The position numbers and the translations under genes are program-made. Shown piece after piece: positions 44,838 to 55,900 of a stretch of DNA of 64,000 bases. Every line of letters begins with the position of its first letter. Position 1 is the first letter of the stretch. This DNA is from Anisus vortex (taxonomy: Eukaryota > Mollusca > Gastropoda > Planorbidae). Location of the stretch: contig OX421505.1 in NCBI GenBank assembly GCA_949126835.1, positions 8,626,587-8,690,586 on the forward strand, in the 5' to 3' direction. A model generated the notes under the pieces. That model was not told where the DNA came from. It did no database searches and saw nothing but the letters and a program-made list of their open reading frames with translations.

Positions 44838-46652
44838 ATGCCTAAAAAATCTAACCAGAGAAGTAATCGTCCAAAGAAAAGGAAATTCTATGGAAATAGG
44901 TTTTTTAAAAAGTTACGACTCGATGACGAAGCCATTGAGCCCATTGACATTGTTGAGCCTGTGCCTAGGCCTAGTGAAATGCAGCCTAATATTAGTGATA
45001 ATACTCTGGACATGGAAAATGAAAGTGGAGTTTTAAACACTGAAGCTGCTAACTCTGTTTTAAATACTGCTTTTTGCAAATTAAATGAAAGTGTAAGCGA
45101 GTTAGATGACTTTCCTGATATGCCAAGTGGCTATAGATTTATTGACATAGATAGTTTAGTAAAGTTTATGAATGCATTTATGTGTCCCTCTTGCCTTGAA
45201 GAATGTGGCTTTGAAATGACAGAGTCAAGGTTTGGTGTTAGCTCTAAAATGTCATTCATTTGTAAAGGCTGTAAACAAGACTTCTTATTGAATCATTGTA
45301 AAGAAAATTTAAATTTAAGATTTCAAATGGCTATGTATTCCATTGGATGTCATTATGAGCAGGGCAAAAAGTTTTTAGGAAACATGAACATGCCACCACC
45401 AGTGAGTGTTACTAGAAGTAACTATTTTAAAAGTAAAATACATACAGCCACAGAAAAAGTTGCTAATAACTGTATGAATAAGGCTGCAGCAGAACTTAAA
45501 ACATCTCAGTGTACTGATGGTGACAATGATGTGACAGTATCATGTGATGGCACCTGGCAGCGGCGCGGCTTCATTTCTAAAAATGGTGTGTCTACGGTTC
45601 TATCAGTTAATCCAAGAGGCCCACCTAAAGTTATTGACACCCAAACAAGCAGCAATTACTGTGATAAGTGTGCTAAAGGTAAAAAGAGGCTTTCTCCTGA
45701 TGAATTTTTAATTTGGAAACAAAACCATAATTCAGATTGTGAACAGAACCACACAGGAACTTCTGGAGCGATGGAGTCGCAAGGTATATTTAAATGTTTT
45801 AAACGTTCACAGGAAAAGTATGACCTTACCTACACCGGTTACTTGGGTGATGGAGACTGCAAAAGCTATAAAGCAGTAGCCGAAGCTAATCCACCAATAT
45901 ACCCACTTAAAAATATAAGAAAATTGGAGTGTTGTGGACATGTCCAGAAGAGAATGGGAAAGCGTCTGATGGATAAAACCAATGAATGTAAAGGTAAAGT
46001 CTATGTGGAAAATGGTAAGAAATACACTGGTATAAAGGGTGCTGGTAGACTGACAATATCTGCCATTAAAAGAATTCAGGGACATTATGGTGGCGCTATT
46101 AGAAACAATTCTGGAAATATAACAGCTATGAAAAAAGCCATAATGGGAATTTGGAAACACCGGTTCGGCGAACACGAGGATTGCGGTAATTGGTGCCCTA
46201 GAGACAAAGACTTAGACAAAGCGAATAAGAATAAGCTGCCTAACTTTGTCATGATGGAAATAAAACCTATATTTGAAGATTTAGCATCAGACACATTGTT
46301 AGAAAAGTGTTTACACGGTGGAACTCAAAATGCCAATGAATCTTTTCATCAACTTATATGGAAAAGATGCCCAAAAACAACTTTTGTGGGTAAAAAAAGA
46401 TTGGAAATTGCTGTCTATGATGCCACAATAGTCTACAATGAAGGTGAGTTAGGACGAAGGGACATTTTCAGTTTTCTAGGATTAGAAACAGGATTTTATA
46501 CAGTTAATTCGTTTCGTGCCGCGGACAAAAAAAGGATAGTTGCATCACTAAATGCACAAAAAAATAAAAATAAACAATCCAGGAGTTTTAAAAACAAGGC
46601 CACGAGTTTAGCAGATGCAGAGGAGGATAACTATATACCTGGAGGATTCTAA
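44838..46652 (+). CDS. Kolobok/Mutator-like transposase
   Basis: An intact 604-residue intronless frame. The basic N-terminus (residues 1-30, many K/R) looks like a nuclear localisation or DNA-contact segment. A four-cysteine zinc-ribbon-like motif follows (C116, C119, C142, C145). The catalytic domain shows SCDGTWQRRGF (D237), GYLGDGDCKSY (D338/D340), then KLECCGHVQKRMGKRL with H368, and GGTQNANESFHQLIWKRCPK (E501), consistent with a DDE transposase fold. A CDKCAK cysteine pair lies at 275-278. The motif set matches the Mutator-like transposase domain of animal proteins and also the DGD/EC-H pattern of Kolobok transposases. The enzyme would cut and reinsert the element; flanking TTAA favours Kolobok. 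No stops or frameshifts, so it may be functional. The ATG at 44838 is preceded by an AT-rich leader. Confidence 0.8.
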   Translation: MPKKSNQRSNRPKKRKFYGNRFFKKLRLDDEAIEPIDIVEPVPRPSEMQPNISDNTLDMENESGVLNTEAANSVLNTAFCKLNESVSELDDFPDMPSGYRFIDIDSLVKFMNAFMCPSCLEECGFEMTESRFGVSSKMSFICKGCKQDFLLNHCKENLNLRFQMAMYSIGCHYEQGKKFLGNMNMPPPVSVTRSNYFKSKIHTATEKVANNCMNKAAAELKTSQCTDGDNDVTVSCDGTWQRRGFISKNGVSTVLSVNPRGPPKVIDTQTSSNYCDKCAKGKKRLSPDEFLIWKQNHNSDCEQNHTGTSGAMESQGIFKCFKRSQEKYDLTYTGYLGDGDCKSYKAVAEANPPIYPLKNIRKLECCGHVQKRMGKRLMDKTNECKGKVYVENGKKYTGIKGAGRLTISAIKRIQGHYGGAIRNNSGNITAMKKAIMGIWKHRFGEHEDCGNWCPRDKDLDKANKNKLPNFVMMEIKPIFEDLASDTLLEKCLHGGTQNANESFHQLIWKRCPKTTFVGKKRLEIAVYDATIVYNEGELGRRDIFSFLGLETGFYTVNSFRAADKKRIVASLNAQKNKNKQSRSFKNKATSLADAEEDNYIPGGF

Positions 46653-47237
46653 AGTAAGGTAAAACATTGAAAAAATTCAATTTATTGTTGTTTTTACTGA
46701 TTTTCTCTGAATTCTCTTTTTCATTCATTTTTAGATAGCAAAAACAACTTATTTTCTAAACTATTCAAGCTATCTGGATGAAATTTGGGGAGGTTTTACT
46801 TTAACCCTATCTACACCAGATAGACTATTGAAAATACATTCAAGCATTTAGTTTTGAAGTTATGGCTTGATACTCTACCCCTCCCCCGAACTGTTTTAAT
46901 CTTTTTTTTTCAGCTTACTAAGAAATTCATAAAAAATTTGTTTTTTGATGTATTGCTTTCATAATAGTCTATCCTGTGTATTATATATCTCTATGCATTG
47001 TATACAATTTTCTTGGCATTAATTTGATTAGAACCTAAAATAACATGTTTGAACTGAATGGTGAAATCGTACGCTTCCCCCCCCTCGCCGCCCCTATTTG
47101 GCCCATTTTTCACACAGAAAAGTTATGTTCAAATTTTTTTTGTATTTTTCTTACCAGTTTTAGACCAAAAGTAACATTTTAACATATATAAACATACATC
47201 TTAGTGCATTTTTCTATTAGGGGGGGTCAACCTCACC
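46653..47237. other. 3' non-coding part of the transposon
   Basis: AT-rich with two C-rich runs (46870-46890, 47077-47092). No second frame. Confidence 0.5.
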
Positions 47238-47241
47238 TTAA

Positions 47242-48637
47242 GAAGAGGTTAAAGACATTTCTCTATGGCTAGTGGCTGTGTGCCTCACATACCAAAACAA
47301 CTTCAACAGCCATTTGTTCCTAGAGTGTATGTATAATGCTAAATTTAATAGCCTGGATACAAGCACTATATAAGTTACCTTTATTATTAATATTTCCCTC
47401 TCCCGTTTTATACTACTTTCCCTCACTTTCAACCTCTCTGACATCCTCTTTCCTCCTCTCTCTCCATTTTTCTCTCCCATGATCCTTTTCTATCTCCCTT
47501 TGTCTATCTCCCTCTCTCCCTCTTACCTCTCTGACTTCCACCTTCTCCCTCTCTCAACATCTCTGACCTTCTCTCTCCCCAAACTATCTCTCGGATGATC
47601 ACGATCAACACTCTATACCGATACCCACTCCGAATCTTCCACGTTTCATCTTCTCCCCCCAGGGATGTCTCTGACCTTGATGACATTGACCCGTTCACCT
47701 TTCACACCACTCCGTCCTTCACAAATGTCTATAAACTATAAACTACTTTCACATTTGGAATTGACATATAACTGTTGGCTTTTAGACAGGGAATAGATAC
47801 GATCGACACAAACACGTGTTTTAAAAAACAAATTTTTGAACCTCGCGAGACTTTCATCCCTCGCTTAACTCTCGAATCTCAACACTCGTGGTCTTATCAG
47901 ATTAGTTAATACATAGTTCACGGTTGTTGTTTTTTATTTTTTTTTTGTCATGAAATTTTCGATGCTTAAAATTTCATAAACATTTGTAACATTTTTCCAA
48001 TTTTCGGTAAACACCTTCTGCCCTGAACAGAATATTTGATGATTTCAGAAAAAAACAAATTATTTAATTTTTTTAAAGTAATTTCTTGTAATAAGTAAAA
48101 AAAATTGATTTTTTTCTCTTCAAAATTTAAATAATTGTCAACAGATTTTTTTAAGATTCGTATTGGCTTCATAAGGTTTTTTTTTTGTTTTTAATGTAAC
48201 TCAGTGGGAAAAAGACAAAAGATTACATATTTAGCCACAAAATAAGTAAAAGTTATGTGTGTATTATATAAAGGTTGACAATGTCACAAAACTATATAAC
48301 ACGTTACGTTCATATATTCATATAACAGTGTTGCGTAACTGTTATCAGAAAAAAAAAAAACACCACCTGGGGTCAAATTTAGGGCGTTTGTTTTTAAAGT
48401 ATTGTTATAATATGGTACTCTTAGTATCACAACAGAAAGTGGAAAATAATTTGTCAGTTTTTGTGTCATGTTACAAAATGGTACTTTTAATACCACCATT
48501 GTCAATGGTCCAGATTTGTAATGTTCTATTATTGTTACCACTGACGGTGGTCCAGAATTTTGTCATCGTTTTGTATTTTTTACAAAGTAGTACTTTTAAT
48601 TACATATATAAATATATAGAGATGCTCAAAATACTAT
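47242..48637. other. no gene; pyrimidine-rich tract and AT-rich spacer
   Basis: 47395-47700 is C/T-rich (CTCTCT, TCTCCC); 48400-48610 contains three loose repeats of a TGGTACTTTTAATACCACC-type unit. The arginine/glutamate-rich minus-strand frames are compositional. Confidence 0.5.
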
Positions 48638-48872
48638 TGCGTTGGACAAAATTGATCCTTACGGCCGATGGAACAGCGGCTGCCAGTTTCTCTGGTCACG
48701 GCCTATTAGACGATTGTGTGGCCAGCACAATGCCCAGTCGCTTTTACTTTACCCAAACCCTAATTCAGGTACACATCAGAGCTGGGTAGACTCAGGGACA
48801 TCCTCCTGTCTAAGTAACAAATTTTAGTCTTCACCGGGATTTAAACCCAGCACCTTTGGTACGCCAGCCGCT
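48638..48872 (-). repeat. SINE family A copy
   Basis: Antisense: GTGTGGCCAGCACAATGCCC, ACATCAGAGCTGGGTAGACTC, and the B-box complement GGATTTAAACCCAGC near the right end. Confidence 0.7.
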
Positions 48873-50992
48873 CGCCACCTTGCACCATATGGATGTTCAA
48901 GGACGTTGTCAAATTTCATCCGTTCGTCACAGCTGGTGTGGTATAAACATCCAATCTTTGAGTCCAAAGCTCTATTCCGTAGAGACCTTGGGCAGGCTCC
49001 TTCGTCATTCGACCATAAACTTCTCACAATATTGCTCGCCATGTAGCTTTTATAACATGCGCATCGATTTCCATGTAAAGGTCTAGATCGGGGAATAAAA
49101 AAACAACTACAAACTACAAGCAGACAATCAGCCAGTTGTTGTCTGGTTGACAGTTCCAGTGTTCCAGACTACCCACAATATAACAAAAGTCTGAAGTCTG
49201 ACGTGCTGCCCAACGCAAATATATTCTCTGCTTTATCTCTGTTATTCCAAGGTCAATCCTGATAAATAAATTTAAAAAATGTTATACATCGCTACAAAAA
49301 GTAATATAAAAGAGAAATAACAGCAAAAAGACACGAAACTAAAAAGACGAATGCACATTAATAGACACAAAAAAAGTACAGGATTACAGTAATAAGACAA
49401 ATTTCATCAAACAGCTTTCCGGCCATTGATTACGTTTCGGTTTACTGTAAACATTAGTATAGTCAGAGCCCCAAACACAATGTCTCTACATTTTCCTGTA
49501 TGAATAAATCTTGTATGTGTAAAGAGCAAACGAATGAAACCTTTCCCCAATCCATTTCTTACTATATTCGCTGACAGTGTAGTTATGTCTTCGACCCCCC
49601 CCCCCCCCCGAAAACCCTTTGCCCACAATTCCTCTTTGTCCCTTCTTTGGACTATTTCATGAGCTACTGCACTGTTCATTGACAAACTTGGTTTATTTAC
49701 TTATAGATCCGTGGACCCAGGCTGAAGAATTTATTGTCTAACTCTGGAACTAGACATGTACTTTTTTTTCTCTTGTGTATAAACTCTCCCCCATCTCACC
49801 GACCTCCCCCCCCCCCCCAATCCCCCTTAAAGTTCAATGTGCTGGCGTGCACACATGAGCGTGTTGGTCATTTCATTACTTTTTCCTTTATCTTTTTTTT
49901 TTCTTTTTTTTTTCATTATCGTACCAATTCCAGGAAATCGATAAATGGATTTTCCCGATTTCGTTCGTCAGGGTGCTGCTCTATCGCAGCTGTGGAGGTG
50001 TTATTTTTTTGGGGTTGTTATCTCTTCCTATTTAGAAACTTGGTGGTTTTTCTAACGGACATAATACTCATTTAGTTGACCAGGTCTGGCTTCTTTCTCT
50101 CCCCACCCCCTACATTCCTCCTCACCCCCCCCCGCGCCCACCACACACACACAAAATCTTTCTGCTAAAAATATCATCCAATCACCGGGAGACTCTACAA
50201 CTTGCTATCAATCAGGCCCTCTATCGGGAAAACTAGATCTAAAGTTGTTAGTGTTGTTTTTAAACAAGTCTGTTTTAGTCGTTGTTGTTGGTTCATTCAT
50301 TATTGACCAAAAAGTACTTTTACTGTAGCTGTACAAATAAATGCAAACGTAATTGGCTTCTGGTGTACTTCTGATGAACGGCTGTCAAAAAAGCCATCAA
50401 AGCTACAAATGGCATAGAGACGGTCAGGAGGCATCCGCAGAGGGATTTTTAATTTTTTATAGAGAAGAGAGAGAGAGAGGGCAAAGTTTTTGTAATGGAA
50501 GAAGATCTTGTCATAGAATATATATATCCGTAAACACGCCTACTGAATTGTAAAATAGATATGTCGATATATATTTGTAAGTAGGTAAGTAAATTTTAGA
50601 CGATTGAAAATGTTAGCATTTTTTGCTAAATTTAGCGAAATTCAAAGAAACTAATGCAGGAAATGGGAATATTTTGTCTCCCCTGTATCAAACACCGAAA
50701 CAAAAAGAGAAAGATGACTGGGCCAAAAATAATATAATTCAAATTACACAAAGATATTAGAGGTTTACAAAAAAAAAACTATAGGCCTACACGTTAACAC
50801 TAAAAGGTTGGTTTCTACAATAATTGCTCGCATGAATGGCCTGTATCCTTATGGGAAAAAATATATAAAGTTTTTAGTACGATGGATCAGATTGGAAAGG
50901 GGGGGGGAACTAGACCGTCATATTGTGAGAGCTGGAACATACGGGTAAAGTTATAAGCTGTTTTCTTTACATACATTAAAATTATAGGTTTA
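48873..50992. other. no gene seen
   Basis: C runs at 49596-49609 and 49807-49819, AT-rich elsewhere, a short (GA)n at 50467-50480. No recognisable domain in the small open frames. Confidence 0.45.
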
Positions 50993-50997
50993 TATAT

Positions 50998-51672
50998 TGT
51001 TACGTCCACAATCCCCTTGTGGCCAGAGCTGTGTAGATCTTGCTGATAATTCTCGTTAGTCCTAGGGGAGACTTTAATTATTAGTATTTATGTTTCAGTA
51101 TTACACGAACTCTTCTTATAGTCCTGGGCACAAATTCAGTATTTGTATTCCAACATTTCCTCTCTTGTAAATTATGGTAGTAGATAAATCTTATAGTAAT
51201 GTATACAACACAATAGGATAGTAACTTGACAAAGAAGCTTCAGTGTAACTGTTGTTGATAGTTTATTTCAGGTGGTATGTTCAATATATACAATATATCT
51301 ATTATGTACAGTTAGAATAAAATAGTGCAAACACAAACGTTCTCAAAAGAACATATTTTGAAACTCCCTATCTTTCAGACAAAACAAATCATTAAATACT
51401 ATCCGAGTGGTGCAAGGGACAGACCCACTACCAGTAGGGGTGAAAATCATGGTAACATTACAAAACTCATAACAAAACGATATGAACTTCCCCTATTAAA
51501 TAATGAGTCGTTCCCAGACTCTGAGAATTTGAGATCAACACAGAATCCCAGCATTACCTAGAACCTTTCGTTTTCCTACTAAACGTCCTAATATCGCGTG
51601 TAGTAAGAAAAGAGAGAGAGAGGAGAATAAACATTGCGTGTTCCGATTCTTGGAAAAACAATATACATGACA
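50998..51672 (-). repeat. LTR retrotransposon 2, 3' LTR
   Basis: 675 bp, plus-strand ends TGTTACGTCC and ATACATGACA. It differs from the 57255-57929 copy at a single base that I can find (AAATCATT against AAATTATT near 51386). ATAT precedes it and ATAT follows the other LTR, so a 4-5 bp target duplication (ATAT or ATATT) is likely. Confidence 0.95.
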
Positions 51673-51685
51673 CGCCCCCACCCAA
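51673..51685 (-). promoter_or_regulatory. polypurine tract of LTR retrotransposon 2
   Basis: The minus strand reads TTGGGTGGGGGCG immediately before the 3' LTR start TGTCATG. Confidence 0.75.
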
Positions 51686-52915
51686 TGAAAGAAATAATGT
51701 ACCATAATTACCCAAGTAATACTCAACATGGTACATTTTTCGTACTTAACACTATCGTTTTAACAACCAACAATCAATGGAAGATTATAAGACAATTTAA
51801 GCAAACATGGCTCACTGGCACAACTAGATTATAAAAAGTGTCACTACCCAATGGTAATTGTGATTATAACGTGATGGACAAATATTTCCCCGTTAGTATT
51901 AATATTAACTAATGTCTCAACAAGTACAAATAATTCAAAAATATTCTAGTCATTCTTATTTTAACTATGTACAGTTGTGTGGATTTCCACCAAAATTTGC
52001 AAAAAGTCTTAATCTATTTAAACAAATATAACATTGCTCAAACTCTGTCAATTTTCAACAGTTTACTTCTAATATACCAACCAAAAGATAAGTAATACAT
52101 AACTCGAATCAAACTATAGGTTACTTCCCCTTTAAATTACAGTGTCGACTTGACATTAACAGGGTTCATACCTAAGATGATGATACTTCCCCTTTTCTCA
52201 AATATGAGGAGAAAATACGCTCTAGTTACGATTACTACAGTAATCTCAATATTAAAATGTAATCCACTATTATGCGTTTTTGGCAAATTTGAAAGTTTAA
52301 TATAAAAGATTGTTCAGGGTTGAATGAGTGCCCACCTTTAGGTACCTTTGTTTCCCTCCATTCCCGGATATATGGAATATATAACAACCTATATACAACA
52401 TAGTGAATATCCACTAGTTTTTCCCATTCTATTACCATGATATAACAATTTAGCAATAGATTTCCAATATTATCTATTAATTTATACCAATTAAGATTAC
52501 ATCTCTTTCTAAGATAAAAATTGTACATGTTATTATTTAGTTCCATTCATTAACTAAAATAAAACAAGATAATAAATCAACTATCTCAAAGTTTTCCCAC
52601 TTAATTGCATGTGATGACAATTACTTTTATCCATCCATATCAAGTAAATACGTGCATATTATATATTTATTGCATCATGCATCAACATTTAAATGGAATT
52701 TCTTTTCCATAATCAAATGAATTTAAAATATATCAGAACATCAATATTATACATGATTATAAGAATTATTAATACTTTCAAAAGACTTGACTTCTGTATG
52801 ATACAAGTATTCTATAGGTATTCCATAATCAAAATTCAAACGAATGATAGGTTATCATGACACATTCTTAATGAATAGGTGAGATGATCTGAAAAAGAAG
52901 TATGGGGTTATTCAG
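51686..52915. other. AT-rich non-coding 3' region of LTR retrotransposon 2
   Basis: No frame of interest on either strand between the RNase H remnant and the polypurine tract. Confidence 0.6.
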
Positions 52916-52960
52916 TCAATCATGTATCACCCGAGATAGAGTATCAGCTATGACCTTGTC
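52916..52960 (-). pseudogene. RNase H C-terminal remnant at the deletion junction
   Basis: In a frame other than that of the long polyprotein, the minus strand reads DKVIADTLSRVIHD and then a stop. The ADTLSR/ADALSR motif closes the RNase H domain of Ty3/gypsy elements. It overlaps the last codons of the truncated RT, so the sequence jumps from early RT to the end of RNase H. Confidence 0.65.
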
Positions 52961-55900
52961 TCTATCTTGTCGATGATACGGGGAATGGGATACCAGTCGG
53001 TCTTTGTCAAATTACTTAATTTCCCAAAGTCTCTATAAAACTGCAGTGTGTGGTCGGCTTTTGGTACCATCACACAGGGTGTAGACCATTTGCTATCACA
53101 TTTTCCTCCTATGTCATTTTCTAACATATACTTTACATCTAATTTAAAATGCTCAGGTCTGATGGGGTCAAATGGATGCTGTTTAATAGACCTGGCACTA
53201 TCGGTTAACACTACATCGTGCTCTATGACATGTGTCCTACTGGGAACATTTGTAAACATTGACTTATTTTCATGCACCAGCTCAATAATCTTCTCCTTAT
53301 CTTCTACCGGAAGATGTTCTAGCCTTGTATCTAAACTCTTAAGGGCATCTGTATTATTAAGTTTACTTTCTGCAAACTTATATTCTATCCTAGATAAATC
53401 CGTCGGGACCCTAGCTAATGAAATCATGGGGACCTCCCGTGTTTTACTCTTTTCCCTGGAAACATAGGGCTTAAGCAAATTAATATGGCATACCCTCTGC
53501 TTTTGTCTCCGGTCAGGAGTCTTTATCAAATAATTGACCTCGCCAAGCTTTGACTCTATCTCATAGGGTCCACTAAACTTTGCACTTAAAGGCTGATTTT
53601 GCAAAGGTAGAAACACAAGAACTTTGTCACCTGGTGCAAAAGTTCTAGCTGTAGCTTTACGGTCATAGTTCTGTCTCATACGCTCCTGCATCTGTGGAAA
53701 ATGAATCTTCACATGGTTAAAAGCATGATAAAGCCTATTTTTAAATTTATCTACATATGACAAAAGTCCAATCGGTTCACTGTCCGTTAGCCAAGTTTCA
53801 TGTAGAAGTTTCAACGGACCTCTGACTGAGTGTCCATACACAAGTTCGAATGGGCTAAACCCCAGGGATTCCTGAGTGGCCTCCCTTGCAGCGAACAGTA
53901 CATAAGGCACACCCTTATCCCAGTCTTTCTCGTTTTCATAACAGTACTTTTTAAGCATCGATTTTAATGTCTGATGAAACCTTTCCAGAGCTCCCTGGCT
54001 CTCAGGATGATAGGCACTTGATAGCCTATGGCTTATCCCTAATTGTTCCATGACTTGTTTGAAAATGTTCGAAGTAAAGTTAGTCCCCTGGTCGGACTGT
54101 ACTGTCTTCGGTAGGCCATAACGTGTGAAGAAATTTGTCAGGGCGTCTACCACCTTCACTGTTGTTATGTTCCGCAACGGAATGGCTTCCGGGAAGCGAG
54201 TGGATGAACACATGACTGTGAGCAGGTATTGAAAACCGGCTTTTGTTTTCGGCAACGGGCCCACGCAATCAATGAGTATATGACTGAATGGTTCGTCGAA
54301 CGCTGGTATCGGCTGGAGTGGAGCGACAGGAATTCGTTGGTTAGGACGTCCTACCATTTGGCATACGCGGCAAGTCTTGCAGTATTGTTCGACATCTCTT
54401 CTCAGTCCTGGCCAGTAGAAGTAAGGGAGGATACGGTGGTGCGTTTTTCGGACTCCCATGTGACCAGCGAAAGGAAGATCATGCGCCATACGCAGTATAT
54501 CTTGACGATAGCACTTAGGTATTACAATCTGGTGAATACTGTCCCACTCGTTTGTACCTGAGTTGAGCGGTTTCGACTTTCTCATCAACACTTCATCTTT
54601 CATGTAGAAACATTCCGCCATTGCATCTGCAGTCTTTTCATCAACAGCTTTCATTCTGAGTTGCATTATTACTTCGTCATTCAATTGTTCTTTCACCAAT
54701 TTCTGCTTTGGTGACAAAATGTTATCGTTCTCGGTTGCATCACCAGTTGTTAGTTCAGCAAAGAACGTAGCACTTAAATCGATGTCAGGTGTTTCTGTTA
54801 TCACTGTTTCATTCGCATGTGTGTCTTCAGAACAGACAAACACATCTTTCGTTGCACTACACGGCGTAGCAGGAGTCTTTACCGACTTCTTTTTATGCAT
54901 TGCTCTTGTCAGTGCACATGTTGGGCGTTCATTGGCAGGACGTAGGTTTTTGTCCTCCGCCATCTTTGTCTCCAACACTTTAACCATGGGCTCGACAGTG
55001 ACTCTGCCGCCCATAATGTCATTTCCTAATATCATGGAAACGCCTTTGACGGGTAGTGCGCGCCACACTCCCACTACGATGTTACCTGTAAAAATATCCG
55101 ACTCGAGTTTTATTCTGTGCAGTGGAGCTTCCACAGCCTCCATACTAGCACCTCTCAGCACAACAGACTCACCGGTACTGGTGGCATCCGTTAACGGCAC
55201 ACTGCCCTCCAGGATCACGCTGACAGCAGAACCCGTGTCACGTAATATCTGTATTTTCTTCTTGCTGAGTACATCGACTTCTGTCGACACTGTCCCCTCG
55301 TAGACAAAGGGTCGAAAATCGGATAGGTCGTCCTCTTCCGGGACTTCAGGAACCATCTGTTCCTCACGGCCTTCTGAAAGCATAATAGATTGAGTACAGC
55401 TATTCTCTTTTACCTTAGATAGACTGTTCTCAAAAACCATCGACTCCACAACTATGGGCGATGCCGGCCGCATTTCTTTTGAGTTTCTTGACCCTGTGTT
55501 GCACACTTCTTCTGTCTGCTTGCTATCTTTCTGCACTCTGGCACAGTGTAGAATAGCACCTTGCTTCTTGGTAAGGATCCAACAATCTTTCTTCATGTGG
55601 CCCTCTTTCTTGCAATTGAAACATACCACCTTTGCTTTATTTACATCTGTCTGCTTCCTGAAATGAACTAAGTTACTATTATTATTTACACCACTGTTCT
55701 TATTATTGTTTTCACTTGTCTCTTTTGGTTTACTAGCCTCCTTGGGCTCTGGTTTGTGCACTTTGGGTTTGTCAGCATAATATGGCTTTATGCTGGCGTG
55801 AATTATGGCATAGTTATCTGCCAATCTAGCAGCTTCATGCACATCTTCAACCCCTCGGTCTGAGATGTGGGTTTTAATATCCACTCGAATACAATCATTG

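Larger units (their letters stand above)
44315..47241 (+). mobile_element. Kolobok/Mutator-like DNA transposon, candidate full element
   Basis: TTAA (44315-44318) followed by GGTGATG, and in inverted orientation TTAA (47238-47241) followed by GGTGAGG, bracket a single intact transposase gene. TTAA duplications are typical of Kolobok and piggyBac elements. The recognisable inverted repeat is only 5-7 bp, so the boundaries are provisional. Confidence 0.5.

Noticed and set aside
49407..49685. 92-residue minus-strand frame with a poly-glycine run
   Set aside because: The glycines come from a C homopolymer; no flanking domain or splice evidence.
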